From Flagellimonas zhangzhouensis (GTDB lineage: Bacteria > Bacteroidota > Bacteroidia > Flavobacteriales > Flavobacteriaceae), in assembly GCF_900102925.1 (NCBI RefSeq), contig NZ_FNKI01000002.1, forward strand, positions 930,001-994,000: DNA of 64,000 nucleotides, read 5' to 3'. The translations under genes were made by a program, and so were the position numbers. The notes under the pieces were generated by a model. It made no database searches. It saw only the letters and a program-made list of their open reading frames with translations, and was not told the origin of the DNA. Shown here one piece after another: positions 56,044 to 64,000 of this stretch (position 1 is the first letter of the stretch; each line of letters starts with the position of its first letter).

Positions 56044-57198
56044 TTGTCCCTGACAGAAAAAATATATCTGGATTACAACGCTACCACTCCTACTGACCCA
56101 AGGGTGGTAGAGGCCATGCTACCGTATTTTACCCAAAATTTCGGCAATGCTAGCAGTGACCATTCTTTTGGTTGGCATGCTGAAGATGCGGTGGAAACAG
56201 CAAGAGAACAGGTGGCCAAGTTGGTCAATTGTAGGCCAAATGAAATCACTTTTACTTCGGGAGCTACAGAGGCCGCCAACTTGGTTTTATTCGGATTTTG
56301 TAAAAGAAATAGGGATAAAGGAAACCACATTATTTCCTGTAAAGCGGAGCATAAAGCTGTGCTTGAAACCTTGGAAGCCTTGGAGTCCAAAGGTTTTGAA
56401 GTCACCTATTTGGATGTAGACAAACAGGGGAATATTGATTTAAATGTATTGAAGGACACAATAAAACCATCCACTATTTTGGTTTCCCTGATGTTGGCCA
56501 ACAACGAAACAGGAATCATTCACCCCTTAAAATCCATAACTGAAATTTCCCATTCCAAAAATGTTCCTGTGATGTCTGACATTACGCAGGCCGTGGGGAA
56601 AATTCCAGTCGATTTACAAGATTTAGGATTGGATATCGCCATTTTTTCATCTCATAAACTCTATGGCCCTAAAGGGGTTGGCGCACTTTATTTAAATAAG
56701 AGCAAAAATATTTCCATTAATAAACATCTTTTCGGGGGAAGCCATGAAAAGGGTGTCCGACCAGGAACTTTGAACGTGCCTGGGATAGTTGGTTTTGGTA
56801 CAGCATGTAAAATAGCGCAGCAAGTCCTGGAGGAAAACCAACATAAACTTAAAACCCTTCAAATCCAATTGGAGGAAAAGCTTTTGGAAATAGACGGGGC
56901 AACAATTAATGGCCAAAATGAAAATCGTTTGCCCAATACCACCAATGTATCTTTCAAAGAGGTGGATGGCACTAAACTGCTTCGTTATTTGAACACCTTG
57001 GCTGTTTCTCGAGGTTCCGCGTGTACGGCAAATCAGGTGAATCCATCCCATGTTTTAAATGCAATGGGAGTTGAAGATGAGCTTGCGTTGGCAAGTTTAC
57101 GCATCAGCACGGGGCGAAATACAACTTCTGAGGACATAGCAAATGCAGTTTCCCAAATTAGAAAAGCTGTCAACCAACTAAAAACGATTACGGTATGA
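56044..57198 (+). CDS. Cysteine desulfurase, class V aminotransferase (NifS/IscS-like)
   Basis: PLP enzyme (384 aa) that releases sulfur from cysteine as a protein persulfide. It starts from TTG at 56044, because the ATG at 56016 is out of frame and the next in-frame ATG lies inside the fold. It shows IYLDYNATTPTDPRVVEAML, TSGATEAANLVLFGF, the PLP Lys in SSHKLYGPKGVGALYL (about 206) and the catalytic Cys in SRGSACTANQVNPSHVLNAM (about 325). It overlaps XdhC by 4 nt, so it very likely supplies sulfur for Moco sulfuration rather than general Fe-S assembly. Confidence 0.93.
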   Translation: MSLTEKIYLDYNATTPTDPRVVEAMLPYFTQNFGNASSDHSFGWHAEDAVETAREQVAKLVNCRPNEITFTSGATEAANLVLFGFCKRNRDKGNHIISCKAEHKAVLETLEALESKGFEVTYLDVDKQGNIDLNVLKDTIKPSTILVSLMLANNETGIIHPLKSITEISHSKNVPVMSDITQAVGKIPVDLQDLGLDIAIFSSHKLYGPKGVGALYLNKSKNISINKHLFGGSHEKGVRPGTLNVPGIVGFGTACKIAQQVLEENQHKLKTLQIQLEEKLLEIDGATINGQNENRLPNTTNVSFKEVDGTKLLRYLNTLAVSRGSACTANQVNPSHVLNAMGVEDELALASLRISTGRNTTSEDIANAVSQIRKAVNQLKTITV

Positions 57199-58349
57199 GG
57201 GAGTTGGATGTCATCATAGCGCAATATCAAGAGTTGAAAACTCAGGGCATTCGCTGTGTTTTGGCCACGGTTGTCCATGTTGATGGATCATCCTACCGCC
57301 GAGCAGGTGCTCGCATGTTGGTGGATGAATTTGGAAATATCATTGGAGCTATTAGCGGAGGTTGTCTGGAGGGTGATGCCCTCAGAAAGGCTCTTTTTGC
57401 GTTGGACCGACAGGAAAACAAGCTTGTCACTTACGACACCAGTGATGAGGATGATGCGGTAATAGGCGCACAATTGGGTTGCAATGGTATAATTCAGGTG
57501 ATGTTCGAACCCATTGATTATTCCGATGAAAATAATTCCTGCGAACTTTTAAAAGTTGTTGCCCAACAGGAAGTTCCAATGGCCGTTTCAGTAGTTTTTG
57601 ACTTGGACAAATCCCAACAGCAAATAGGAACCTGTTTGGTCTCGTATGAAGATCAAGCTCTTTTGGGTGGGCAAATACCCAATGAATTGCAACAAGCCTT
57701 ACTTTATAAGGGTAGGGAAGCCATTAATGATGGCAGTTCTTGTTTTGCGGAGTTAACAACTGAAGAAAAAACCTATTTTGCCTTTATACAGTTGCATCAA
57801 CCTCCTGTAAAATTGGTTTTGGTAGGAGCAGGGAACGATGCCCAGGTTTTGGCCCAACAAGCCGAATTGCTGGGTTGGAAGGTAACCGTGACCGATGGCA
57901 GACCAACTCACGCCAACAAAGAACGTTTTGTGGGGTCGTGTCAAGTAATCGTGACCAAGCCAGAGGAAACCCTAAAAAACATCAATATGAATCAGCGGAC
58001 CTGTTTTGTGTTGATGAGTCATAATTATAATTATGATCTAGCGGTGCTTAAGTTACTGCTTGGGAATCATGAGATACCCTACATCGGTATTTTAGGGCCT
58101 TTGAAAAAATATGAACGTATGCTCAATGAGCTTGCGGATGATGGTATTGAGGTTTCAAAAGACGATCTGGCCAAAATCCATGCACCTGTCGGATTGGAAA
58201 TAGGTGCAGAGACCCCTGCCGAAATTGGATTGTCGATTTTAGCTGAAATCCAAAGCGTGTTGACCAACAATGAAGCTCGACCTTTGAAGCAAAAAACCGA
58301 GCCGATTCACGATATAGATCAGAACCAATTTCAAAAAATAACACTATGA
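57195..58349 (+). CDS. XdhC/CoxI family molybdenum cofactor maturation protein
   Basis: A 384-aa chaperone that binds Moco, helps to sulfurate it and inserts it into xanthine-dehydrogenase-type enzymes. The N-terminal XdhC_CoxI domain shows TVVHVDGSSYRRAGARMLVD and AISGGCLEGD. The C-terminal Rossmann part has VLVGAGNDAQVLAQQAELLG and GIEVSKDDLAKIHAPVGLEI with GAETPAEIG. The overlaps with the cysteine desulfurase (4 nt) and the MocA gene (4 nt) suggest one sulfuration/insertion unit. The client enzyme is not in the window. Confidence 0.95.
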   Translation: MRELDVIIAQYQELKTQGIRCVLATVVHVDGSSYRRAGARMLVDEFGNIIGAISGGCLEGDALRKALFALDRQENKLVTYDTSDEDDAVIGAQLGCNGIIQVMFEPIDYSDENNSCELLKVVAQQEVPMAVSVVFDLDKSQQQIGTCLVSYEDQALLGGQIPNELQQALLYKGREAINDGSSCFAELTTEEKTYFAFIQLHQPPVKLVLVGAGNDAQVLAQQAELLGWKVTVTDGRPTHANKERFVGSCQVIVTKPEETLKNINMNQRTCFVLMSHNYNYDLAVLKLLLGNHEIPYIGILGPLKKYERMLNELADDGIEVSKDDLAKIHAPVGLEIGAETPAEIGLSILAEIQSVLTNNEARPLKQKTEPIHDIDQNQFQKITL

Positions 58350-58951
58350 GTTCAGAAGAAAACATAGCGGTGATTGTTTTGGCAGCAGGTGGCTCCACCC
58401 GTTTGGGACGTCCTAAGCAGTTGGTTGAATTCAAAGGGGAAACACTTTTGGAGCACACGATGCATGAAGTAGATGGGTTGGGTTTCCAGACCAAGATTTT
58501 GGTTTTGGGGTCTAAAAATGAAGAAATTCAGAGTAGAATCGACCCCAAAAGCTTTAAAATGGTCGTTAACATGGATTGGGAGCAGGGAATGGCATCAAGC
58601 ATCAAGGTTGGACTGGAAGCTGCGATTACGGAAGAAAATGGATTGAACCATGTATTGTTTCTTGTATCCGATCAACCCTTTTTGGAACGCGCGAACTTAA
58701 TCAAACTGGTAAATACGCAATTGACCAAGAACCCAAAAGCAACCTATTCCCAATATGGAGAAAATATTGGAGTACCAGCCATTTTTGATAAGGCAGTATT
58801 TCCGCTTTTATTGAATTTGAAAGGAGACGAAGGAGCCAAAAAGCTGATACACTTGGAAGATTTCAAATATTGCACGGAAGTCTTTAAAAAAGGTGGGTTT
58901 GATGTTGATACCGAAGAAGATGTACAGCAACTAAAGCAAATGGAAGTATGA
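58346..58951 (+). CDS. Molybdenum cofactor nucleotidyltransferase, MocA-like
   Basis: A 201-aa GT-A-type transferase that adds a nucleotide to Moco. The nucleotide loop is VIVLAAGGSTRLGRPKQLVE (about 10-29). The central motif HVLFLVSDQPFLERANL is typical, and GVPAIFDKAVFPLLLNLKGD with DVDTEEDVQQL closes the fold. Neighbouring XdhC favours the MocA (CTP, MCD cofactor) branch over MobA, though sequence alone does not settle the nucleotide. Coupled by a 4-nt overlap to the next gene, moaD. Confidence 0.88.
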   Translation: MSSEENIAVIVLAAGGSTRLGRPKQLVEFKGETLLEHTMHEVDGLGFQTKILVLGSKNEEIQSRIDPKSFKMVVNMDWEQGMASSIKVGLEAAITEENGLNHVLFLVSDQPFLERANLIKLVNTQLTKNPKATYSQYGENIGVPAIFDKAVFPLLLNLKGDEGAKKLIHLEDFKYCTEVFKKGGFDVDTEEDVQQLKQMEV

Positions 58952-59184
58952 CAGTGACCATAAAATATTTTGGTTTGGTGGCCGAAGCAGCCGAAAAGTT
59001 TGAAGAGGTTATGGAACTTCACGGAGCGATTACTGCCTCGGAACTAAAAACGCAATGCTTGAATGGTTTGGCCATTGCGGACAAGGATTCCGTGCAGATT
59101 GCGGTAAACCAAAATTTGGATGATACAATAACCCTTAAAGATGGGGACGAAGTGGCCTTATTGCCACCATTCGCAGGAGGATGA
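58948..59184 (+). CDS. moaD: Molybdopterin synthase small subunit
   Basis: A 78-aa ubiquitin-like sulfur carrier that ends in the required Gly-Gly (LLPPFAGG). After thiocarboxylation it donates sulfur to precursor Z with MoaE. It starts MTVTIKYFGLVAEAAEKFEE. It overlaps both its neighbours by 4 nt, the last being the adenylating enzyme that activates it. Confidence 0.94.
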   Translation: MTVTIKYFGLVAEAAEKFEEVMELHGAITASELKTQCLNGLAIADKDSVQIAVNQNLDDTITLKDGDEVALLPPFAGG

Positions 59185-60194
59185 GCAGATACGACAGACA
59201 AATAAAACTCACGGACGTTGGCCCTGATGGTCAAGCAAAACTTCGCAATGCCAAAGTGTTGATAGTTGGTGTTGGGGGACTGGGCTGTCCTGCTGCCATG
59301 TATTTGGCAGGGGCAGGAGTCGGTAAAATTGGCTTGATGGATCATGATAAGGTCGATATGTCCAATTTGCATCGACAAGTGCTGTTTCAAGAAACGGATG
59401 TGGGGAGGCCAAAAGCCGTTGTTGCCAAGGAACGATTGGAAAAACAAAACAGTGATGTAGCGTTTGAGGTGTACGAAGAGCCATTGACTATTGAAAACGC
59501 CGAAAACATCATCAAACAATACGATATAGTTTTGGATGGCACTGACAATTTTGAAACCAAGTACCTGATCAACGATGCTTGCATATTGACTGACAAACCT
59601 TGGGTTTTTGCCTCAATTTATAAAAATGAGGGGCAATTATCAGTCTTTAATTATAAAAATGGGCCTACCTACCGTTGTGTGTTTCCGAAAAGTACACGAC
59701 AGAACATCAGTTGTGAGGCCACGGGAGTATTGGGCGTATTACCTGGCATTTTGGGAACGCTTCAAGCGGCAGAAGTACTTAAAATTATTTTGGGTGCTGG
59801 TGAGGTATTGACGGGTAAGCTAAAGCTTATCAACATGATGCAAGGCAGCGAGCAGACCATCAACATAAACAAGCGCCCCGAAGAAATTGAAAAAATACGC
59901 AAGCATGGGATAGCTCCCGTTTATATTGATTGTGATTTAAAAAATAAAGAACAATGGTATCTCGATGTGCGTGAAGTGTTCGAACAACCCAAGCCGAAAG
60001 GCAAAAAAGTGTTGAGTATTCCCATGGGCGATTTAACATCACGATACCAAGAAATACCGAACAATCAAGAGGTTTTTGTGTTCTGCCAGTCTGGAAAACG
60101 AAGCAAGAATGCAATTGAAATCCTTAAAAATGAATTTGGCTTCCACAACTTAAAAAATGTGGAGGGCGGCATAGAAACAATTATTGATGGATAA
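59181..60194 (+). CDS. MoeB/ThiF-type adenylyltransferase with C-terminal rhodanese domain
   Basis: A 337-aa E1-like enzyme that adenylates the MoaD C-terminus. The ATP motif is VLIVGVGGLGCPAAMYLAGA, followed by NLHRQVLFQETDVGRPKA and the Asp in DIVLDGTDNFETKYLIND. The C-terminal rhodanese domain (about 245-337) carries the sulfur-binding Cys in VFVFCQSGKRSKNAIEI, so thiolation may follow adenylation on one chain, as in MOCS3. The usual zinc CXXC pairs are missing: the first site is PTYRCVFP with only one Cys. It probably receives sulfur from the operon's cysteine desulfurase. Confidence 0.93.
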   Translation: MSRYDRQIKLTDVGPDGQAKLRNAKVLIVGVGGLGCPAAMYLAGAGVGKIGLMDHDKVDMSNLHRQVLFQETDVGRPKAVVAKERLEKQNSDVAFEVYEEPLTIENAENIIKQYDIVLDGTDNFETKYLINDACILTDKPWVFASIYKNEGQLSVFNYKNGPTYRCVFPKSTRQNISCEATGVLGVLPGILGTLQAAEVLKIILGAGEVLTGKLKLINMMQGSEQTININKRPEEIEKIRKHGIAPVYIDCDLKNKEQWYLDVREVFEQPKPKGKKVLSIPMGDLTSRYQEIPNNQEVFVFCQSGKRSKNAIEILKNEFGFHNLKNVEGGIETIIDG

Positions 60195-60630
60195 AAGGAA
60201 ACCTAAAAAGGTGTTCATACAAGGAGCGATTCCTCCTGAAAAAATAGCGACTTCGGTGGCCAACCACCAAAGCAAGTCTAATATTGGCGCCCACAGTATT
60301 TTTTTGGGACAGATCAGGGCTGACGAAGTGGACGGAAAAACCGTGACCGCTATCGATTACACGGCCTATGAAGAAATGGCGGAAAATGTGTTCCACCAAA
60401 TTCGCGAAGCCACATTTGCCAAGTTCGATATTACCTGTGCCCATGTGTACCATAGTTTGGGCAAGGTAAACGTTGGGGAGTTGTGTCTTTTTGTGTTCAC
60501 CTCATCGGCACACCGAAAGATAGCCATAGAGGCCACCAACTTTTTGGTTGAGGAAATCAAGGCCAAAGTCCCTGTGTTCGGCAAAGAAATTTTTGAGGAC
60601 GAAACCCATCAATGGAAAGTAAACAAGTAA
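60187..60630 (+). CDS. moaE: Molybdopterin synthase large subunit
   Basis: A 147-aa catalytic subunit that with MoaD converts precursor Z (cPMP) to molybdopterin. The ATG at 60187 (MDKRKPKKV) is preferred to the in-frame TTG at 60184. It shows GAHSIFLGQIRADEVDGKTV, AYEEMAENVF, VYHSLGKVNVGELCLFVF and the catalytic Lys region NFLVEEIKAKVPVFGKEIFE. It overlaps the rhodanese fusion gene by 8 nt and is followed immediately by moaCB. Confidence 0.95.
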   Translation: MDKRKPKKVFIQGAIPPEKIATSVANHQSKSNIGAHSIFLGQIRADEVDGKTVTAIDYTAYEEMAENVFHQIREATFAKFDITCAHVYHSLGKVNVGELCLFVFTSSAHRKIAIEATNFLVEEIKAKVPVFGKEIFEDETHQWKVNK

Positions 60631-61527
60631 ATGGTAGATATAACTCATAAAGTGACCACTTTGCGGGAAGCCACCGCTGAAGCCATCGTAAAAACGAGTA
60701 GTCAGGCTACAATTGATGCTATACAAAACAATGAAGTTCCTAAAGGAAATGTGTTTGAAATGGCTAAGGCAGCTGGTTTGTTGGGCGTTAAAAAAACGCC
60801 AGACCTATTGCCTGATTGTCATCCGTTGCCCATCGAATATACTGGCATTGAATACACTATAAATGGATTGGACATTACCATTTCCATGACGGTTAAGACC
60901 ATTTACAAAACTGGGGTAGAGGTGGAGGCAATGCACGGCGCAAGCGTCGTGGCTCTAACCATGTACGATATGCTAAAGCCGATTGACAAAAATGTCGAGA
61001 TTGGCACCATACATTTAAAATCGAAAAAAGGAGGGAAATCCTCTTATAAAATCAATTCAGAAGGGTTGACTGCTGATGTGGTTGTCTGTTCCGATACCAT
61101 TTCCAAAGGAAAAGGGGAGGATAGAGCAGGAGAAGCTATTATGGAAAAGCTGGAGGCATTTGGAGTAACATCCCAAAAAAGCATCATTCCCGATGAGGCT
61201 GAGGAAATCATCAAAAAAGTGGAAAACACGACTGCAGACCTGATGATTTTTACGGGAGGAACGGGCGTGGGGCCACGAGACGTCACCCCACAGACCTTGG
61301 AGCCCTTGTTGGACATCAAACTAAAAGGAGTAGAAGAACAAATGCGAAACTACGGGCAAAATCGAATGCCCTATGCGATGTTCTCGCGTTCCATCGCGGG
61401 CATCAAAGATGGTAAATTGATATTGGCATTGCCAGGCTCCACAAAAGGAGCATCGGAATCCATGGATGCGATTTTCCCACACGTATTGCACGCATTTAAA
61501 GTGATTGAAGGAAAAAGACATGATTGA
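60631..61527 (+). CDS. Bifunctional MoaC-MoaB (cPMP synthase/molybdopterin adenylyltransferase-type)
   Basis: A 298-aa natural fusion. Residues about 1-140 are MoaC, which together with MoaA makes cyclic pyranopterin from GTP (KKTPDLLPDCHPLPIEY, KTGVEVEAMHGASVVALTMY, KSKKGGKSS). Residues about 145-298 are MoaB/MogA-like, which adenylates molybdopterin (VVVCSDTISKGKGEDRAG, LMIFTGGTGVGPRDVTPQTL, LALPGSTKGASESM). The Moco-adjacent fusion is known as MoaCB. Within the MoaC half, MHGASV replaces the LTAASV seen in E. coli. It overlaps moaA. Confidence 0.94.
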   Translation: MVDITHKVTTLREATAEAIVKTSSQATIDAIQNNEVPKGNVFEMAKAAGLLGVKKTPDLLPDCHPLPIEYTGIEYTINGLDITISMTVKTIYKTGVEVEAMHGASVVALTMYDMLKPIDKNVEIGTIHLKSKKGGKSSYKINSEGLTADVVVCSDTISKGKGEDRAGEAIMEKLEAFGVTSQKSIIPDEAEEIIKKVENTTADLMIFTGGTGVGPRDVTPQTLEPLLDIKLKGVEEQMRNYGQNRMPYAMFSRSIAGIKDGKLILALPGSTKGASESMDAIFPHVLHAFKVIEGKRHD

Positions 61528-62512
61528 TTATAAACCACAAATAATAGACAATTTCGGTAGGCCACATACTTATCTCCGAATTTCATTGACGGATCGGTGC
61601 AATCTTCGATGCTTTTACTGCATGCCCGAAGAAGGTATTGAGTTGATGGAAAAGCCAAGTATCATGACCTTGGAAGAAATCATAGAGATGACACGAACAT
61701 TTCGTGATTTGGGTGTGGATACGGTTCGGCTGACAGGTGGCGAACCTTTGGTTCGGAAGAATTTTGGCTTTTTGGTAGAAGAGTTGGCTAAATTGGGTGT
61801 GACCCTAAAATTGACCACCAACGGAATTGTTCTTGACAAATATTTAGAGCTGTTTGATAAAATTGGTTTGCGCAAAATCAATTTTAGTTTGGACACATTG
61901 GATAAGGCAAAATCTATTTTCATTACCAAGCGGGACTATTACGAGCGCATTATGAGAAATCTCGAAATGGCGCTCGATTTGGACATGCAAATCAAACTAA
62001 ATGTTGTATTGATCAAAGGTGTTAACGAAAATGAGATCAACGATTTTATTGCATTGACCCAACATAAAGATTTAAGCATCAAATTTATCGAGTTTATGCC
62101 GTTCAAGGGCAATAAATGGGATTGGAGCAAAGGGGTTTCCAAAGAAGAAATCTTGCAAACAATTGGAGATAAGTATGGAGAAATAGAGGCCTTGAACAAT
62201 CCCAAGCACAGTACCTCCACCAATTTTAAAGTAAAAGACCACAAGGGTAGTTTTGGTATTGTGAGCACCATCACTAATCCGTTTTGTGATGATTGTAACC
62301 GTATTCGTTTGACCGCAGATGGCAATATGAAAAATTGTCTTTTCGCTACCTCCGAAACTGATTTGTTGACCCCACTTCGCAACGGAGAACAGATTAATAA
62401 TACAATTTTGGAGGCTATTAAATCCAAAAAACATTCGCGTGATGGTATGGAGTTGAAAATGGACGCCGAACACTACGAACAAAACCGTTCAATGATTTCA
62501 ATAGGAGGCTAA
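61520..62512 (+). CDS. moaA: GTP 3',8-cyclase MoaA
   Basis: Radical SAM enzyme (330 aa) that starts Moco synthesis by converting GTP. The ATG at 61520 begins MIDYKPQIIDNFGRPHTYLR; a TTG at 61505 is unlikely. The [4Fe-4S] SAM motif is SLTDRCNLRCFYCMPEEG (CX3CX2C), VRLTGGEPLVRK follows, and the C-terminal second cluster is FCDDCNRIRLTADGNMKNCL. It ends with the essential Gly-Gly (SMISIGG). It overlaps moaCB by 8 nt and moeA by 1 nt. Confidence 0.97.
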   Translation: MIDYKPQIIDNFGRPHTYLRISLTDRCNLRCFYCMPEEGIELMEKPSIMTLEEIIEMTRTFRDLGVDTVRLTGGEPLVRKNFGFLVEELAKLGVTLKLTTNGIVLDKYLELFDKIGLRKINFSLDTLDKAKSIFITKRDYYERIMRNLEMALDLDMQIKLNVVLIKGVNENEINDFIALTQHKDLSIKFIEFMPFKGNKWDWSKGVSKEEILQTIGDKYGEIEALNNPKHSTSTNFKVKDHKGSFGIVSTITNPFCDDCNRIRLTADGNMKNCLFATSETDLLTPLRNGEQINNTILEAIKSKKHSRDGMELKMDAEHYEQNRSMISIGG

Positions 62513-63678
62513 TGGTTACTATACAAGAAGCACTTCGAATCATTCAGGATCAAAAAATCAGTTTAAAAAGTGAATTGAAACCTTTGGAGGAGGCTCTTGG
62601 CTTTGCCTTGGAAACCGAAACCATAGCTCCTTTTGATGTGCCTGAGTTTGATAATTCAGCCATGGACGGTTATGCCTTGTGCGGACTGTTTCAAGAATAC
62701 CAATTGGTAGGGGAGGTGGCTGCTGGAGATTCCAAGGAAATTGAATTGAAAGATGGCGAGGCTGTTCGAATTTTCACAGGAGCAAAAGTCCCTGAGAAAG
62801 CTACAGCTGTCATGATGCAGGAGAAAACTTCGGTTAAGGAAAGCACGCTTTATCTGGATGAAATGCCCAGAGTTGGACAAAATATTCGGAAAAAGGGAGG
62901 TCAATTGACTGAGGGGCAAACTGTGTTTGAAAAAGGTCATTTATTAAATCCACCATCCTTGTCCCTAATGGGCAGTTTAGGATTGGAGGCTTTAGAGGTC
63001 ATATCAAAACCAAAAATCAATATCATCACAACTGGAAATGAGCTCGTAAAACCAGGTCAGCCTAAAACAGTGGGGCAGATTTACGAATCCAATAGCTTTG
63101 CGATTTCTGGAGCGTTGCAGCAATTCGGTTTTCAATACCATCAAAAAACACAAATAAAAGATGATTTTGACGCCACAAAAGTTGGAATCAAAAGGGCTTT
63201 GGAGTCATGTGATGTACTCATTATCTCTGGTGGAATTTCAGTCGGGGATTACGATTTTGTAAAACAATCCCTTGAGGAAAATGGGGTCAATGAATTGTTT
63301 TATAAGGTGTTTCAAAAACCAGGTAAACCATTGTATTTTGGTCGCAAGGAGAATCAATTTGTGTTTGCACTCCCAGGAAACCCCGCATCTTCATTGACTT
63401 GTTTTTATGTATACGTACTTCCCTTGTTACATCGATTGTCTGGATATGAAAAGAACGGTTTAACAACTTATCAATTTCCGATAAAGCATCCCTTTAAAAA
63501 CACATTTGGACGTCCATCCTTTTTAAAAGCTGCTGTTATTGACGGAAATGTTGAGATTTTGGATGGACAAGGCTCATCAATGATTCGATCAATGGCAAAA
63601 GGGAACGCACTCGCTTTTGTGGACGATGGCGAAACATTGAATGACGGGGATATGGTGAGGTGCAAATTAATATCCTAA
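62512..63678 (+). CDS. moeA: Molybdopterin molybdenumtransferase
   Basis: A 388-aa protein that inserts molybdate into adenylated molybdopterin. It shows DVPEFDNSAMDGYAL, VRIFTGAKVPEKATAVMMQE, GNELVKPGQPKTVGQIYESN, SGGISVGDYDFVK and the MPT-binding GKPLYFGRKENQFVFALPGN with PASS. Its partner MogA function is fused in MoaCB here. It starts at the 1-nt overlap TAATG with moaA and is followed 1 nt later by the TSUP gene. Confidence 0.96.
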   Translation: MVTIQEALRIIQDQKISLKSELKPLEEALGFALETETIAPFDVPEFDNSAMDGYALCGLFQEYQLVGEVAAGDSKEIELKDGEAVRIFTGAKVPEKATAVMMQEKTSVKESTLYLDEMPRVGQNIRKKGGQLTEGQTVFEKGHLLNPPSLSLMGSLGLEALEVISKPKINIITTGNELVKPGQPKTVGQIYESNSFAISGALQQFGFQYHQKTQIKDDFDATKVGIKRALESCDVLIISGGISVGDYDFVKQSLEENGVNELFYKVFQKPGKPLYFGRKENQFVFALPGNPASSLTCFYVYVLPLLHRLSGYEKNGLTTYQFPIKHPFKNTFGRPSFLKAAVIDGNVEILDGQGSSMIRSMAKGNALAFVDDGETLNDGDMVRCKLIS

Positions 63679-63679
63679 T

Positions 63680-64000
63680 ATGAGTATTGAATATTTACCC
63701 ATTATTTTCTTCCTGATAGCACTTTTTTATAGCTCGGTCGGATTTGGAGGCGGTTCCAGTTATTTGGCCATTTTAAGCCTTTTTTTGACCGATTTCTACG
63801 AGATTCGCTCCACCGCTTTGGTGCTGAACATTTGTGTAGTTACCATCGGCACCTTGGTTTTTATTAAAAATAAGGTGTTCAATATCAAATTGTTTTGGCC
63901 CTTTTTGGCAGCAAGTATTCCGTTATCGTATTTGGGTGCACAAATTCGGTTGTCACAGACCTCATTTTTCTTGATTTTGGGCAGTGCATTGATTTTGGCT
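63680..64000 (+). CDS. TSUP/TauE family anion transporter (truncated by window end)
   Basis: About 107 residues of an integral membrane protein are visible. It starts MSIEYLPIIFFLIALFYSSV with GFGGGSSYLAILSLF, the first TSUP half-motif, followed by VLNICVVTIGTLVFIKNKVF and further helices. TSUP (TauE/SafE) proteins export sulfite or sulfoacetate or take up other anions. Its position directly after moeA (1 nt) suggests it is co-expressed with the Moco operon and may move sulfite or a related sulfur anion; the substrate is unknown. The 3' end is outside the window. Confidence 0.85.
   Translation, partial: MSIEYLPIIFFLIALFYSSVGFGGGSSYLAILSLFLTDFYEIRSTALVLNICVVTIGTLVFIKNKVFNIKLFWPFLAASIPLSYLGAQIRLSQTSFFLILGSALILA

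Overview
This 64 kb window looks like chromosomal DNA from a marine-type Flavobacteriaceae (Bacteroidota), perhaps Allomuricauda/Muricauda-like. The family assignment rests on AT-rich base composition, Bacteroidota promoters (TTG, about 19-21 nt, TAnnTTTG), many lipoproteins, a PorP/SprF gliding/type IX secretion family protein, a bacillithiol-linked YtxJ protein, TPR histidine kinases and LytTR regulators. The genus is a guess. I see no transposase, integrase, phage gene, CRISPR array, tRNA or rRNA. The window is mostly core genome with a few accessory clusters.

Layout. 1-8344 (minus) is a long run from a Gfo/Idh oxidoreductase through 3-hydroxyacyl-CoA dehydrogenase, DUF1015, YggS, an exonuclease/GIY-YIG fusion, a K+ channel, miaA and gntK to a truncated gntP gluconate permease. 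8.4-12.4 kb holds pcm, smpB, two lipoproteins and a PorP/SprF-SPOR fusion. 12.44-13.01 kb is a gene-free island built from degenerate 7-nt tandem repeats. 13-20.4 kb has a TetR gene with a visible operator, clpB, ytxJ, a lipoprotein, glyA and an unknown gene. 20.5-24.7 kb is a signalling block: NarL-type regulator, TPR histidine kinase, two tiny membrane/lipoprotein genes and a LytTR protein with a degenerate receiver. 25-33 kb has a thioesterase, glutaminyl cyclase, the SRP RNA with a textbook promoter, an SDR, transaldolase, a thioredoxin-fold lipoprotein, a YbiT-like ABC-F ATPase and a fasciclin protein. 33-46.5 kb has pheT, a TlpA-like protein, leuB/leuA, a helical-repeat protein, a pseudouridine synthase, panB, sdaA and dnaK. 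46.5-53.3 kb has an orphan response regulator with Glu in place of the phospho-Asp, a likely structured RNA, a PD40 protein, MarC, DoxX and several lipoproteins.

Two coherent accessory systems close the window. 53.4-55.9 kb is an arsenic-resistance cluster (arsR, a Cys-rich DUF6428-like protein, an ArsC-type phosphatase fold, ACR3 pump) with two near-identical 20-nt operator-like sites, one before arsR and one before the DUF6428 gene. 56.0-64.0 kb is a tightly overlapping molybdenum-cofactor operon: cysteine desulfurase, XdhC, MocA-like nucleotidyltransferase, MoaD, MoeB-rhodanese, MoaE, a MoaC-MoaB fusion, MoaA, MoeA and a TSUP-family transporter cut by the window end. The first three genes suggest that the cofactor is sulfurated and delivered to a xanthine-dehydrogenase-family enzyme that lies outside the window.

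Most notable are the heptad-repeat island, the ABC-F protein with a lost second Walker A, two regulators with altered phospho-acceptor sites, the DUF6428/ArsR pair with Cys-rich tails, exact -7 boxes abutting start codons, and a possible structured RNA downstream of the PD40 gene.
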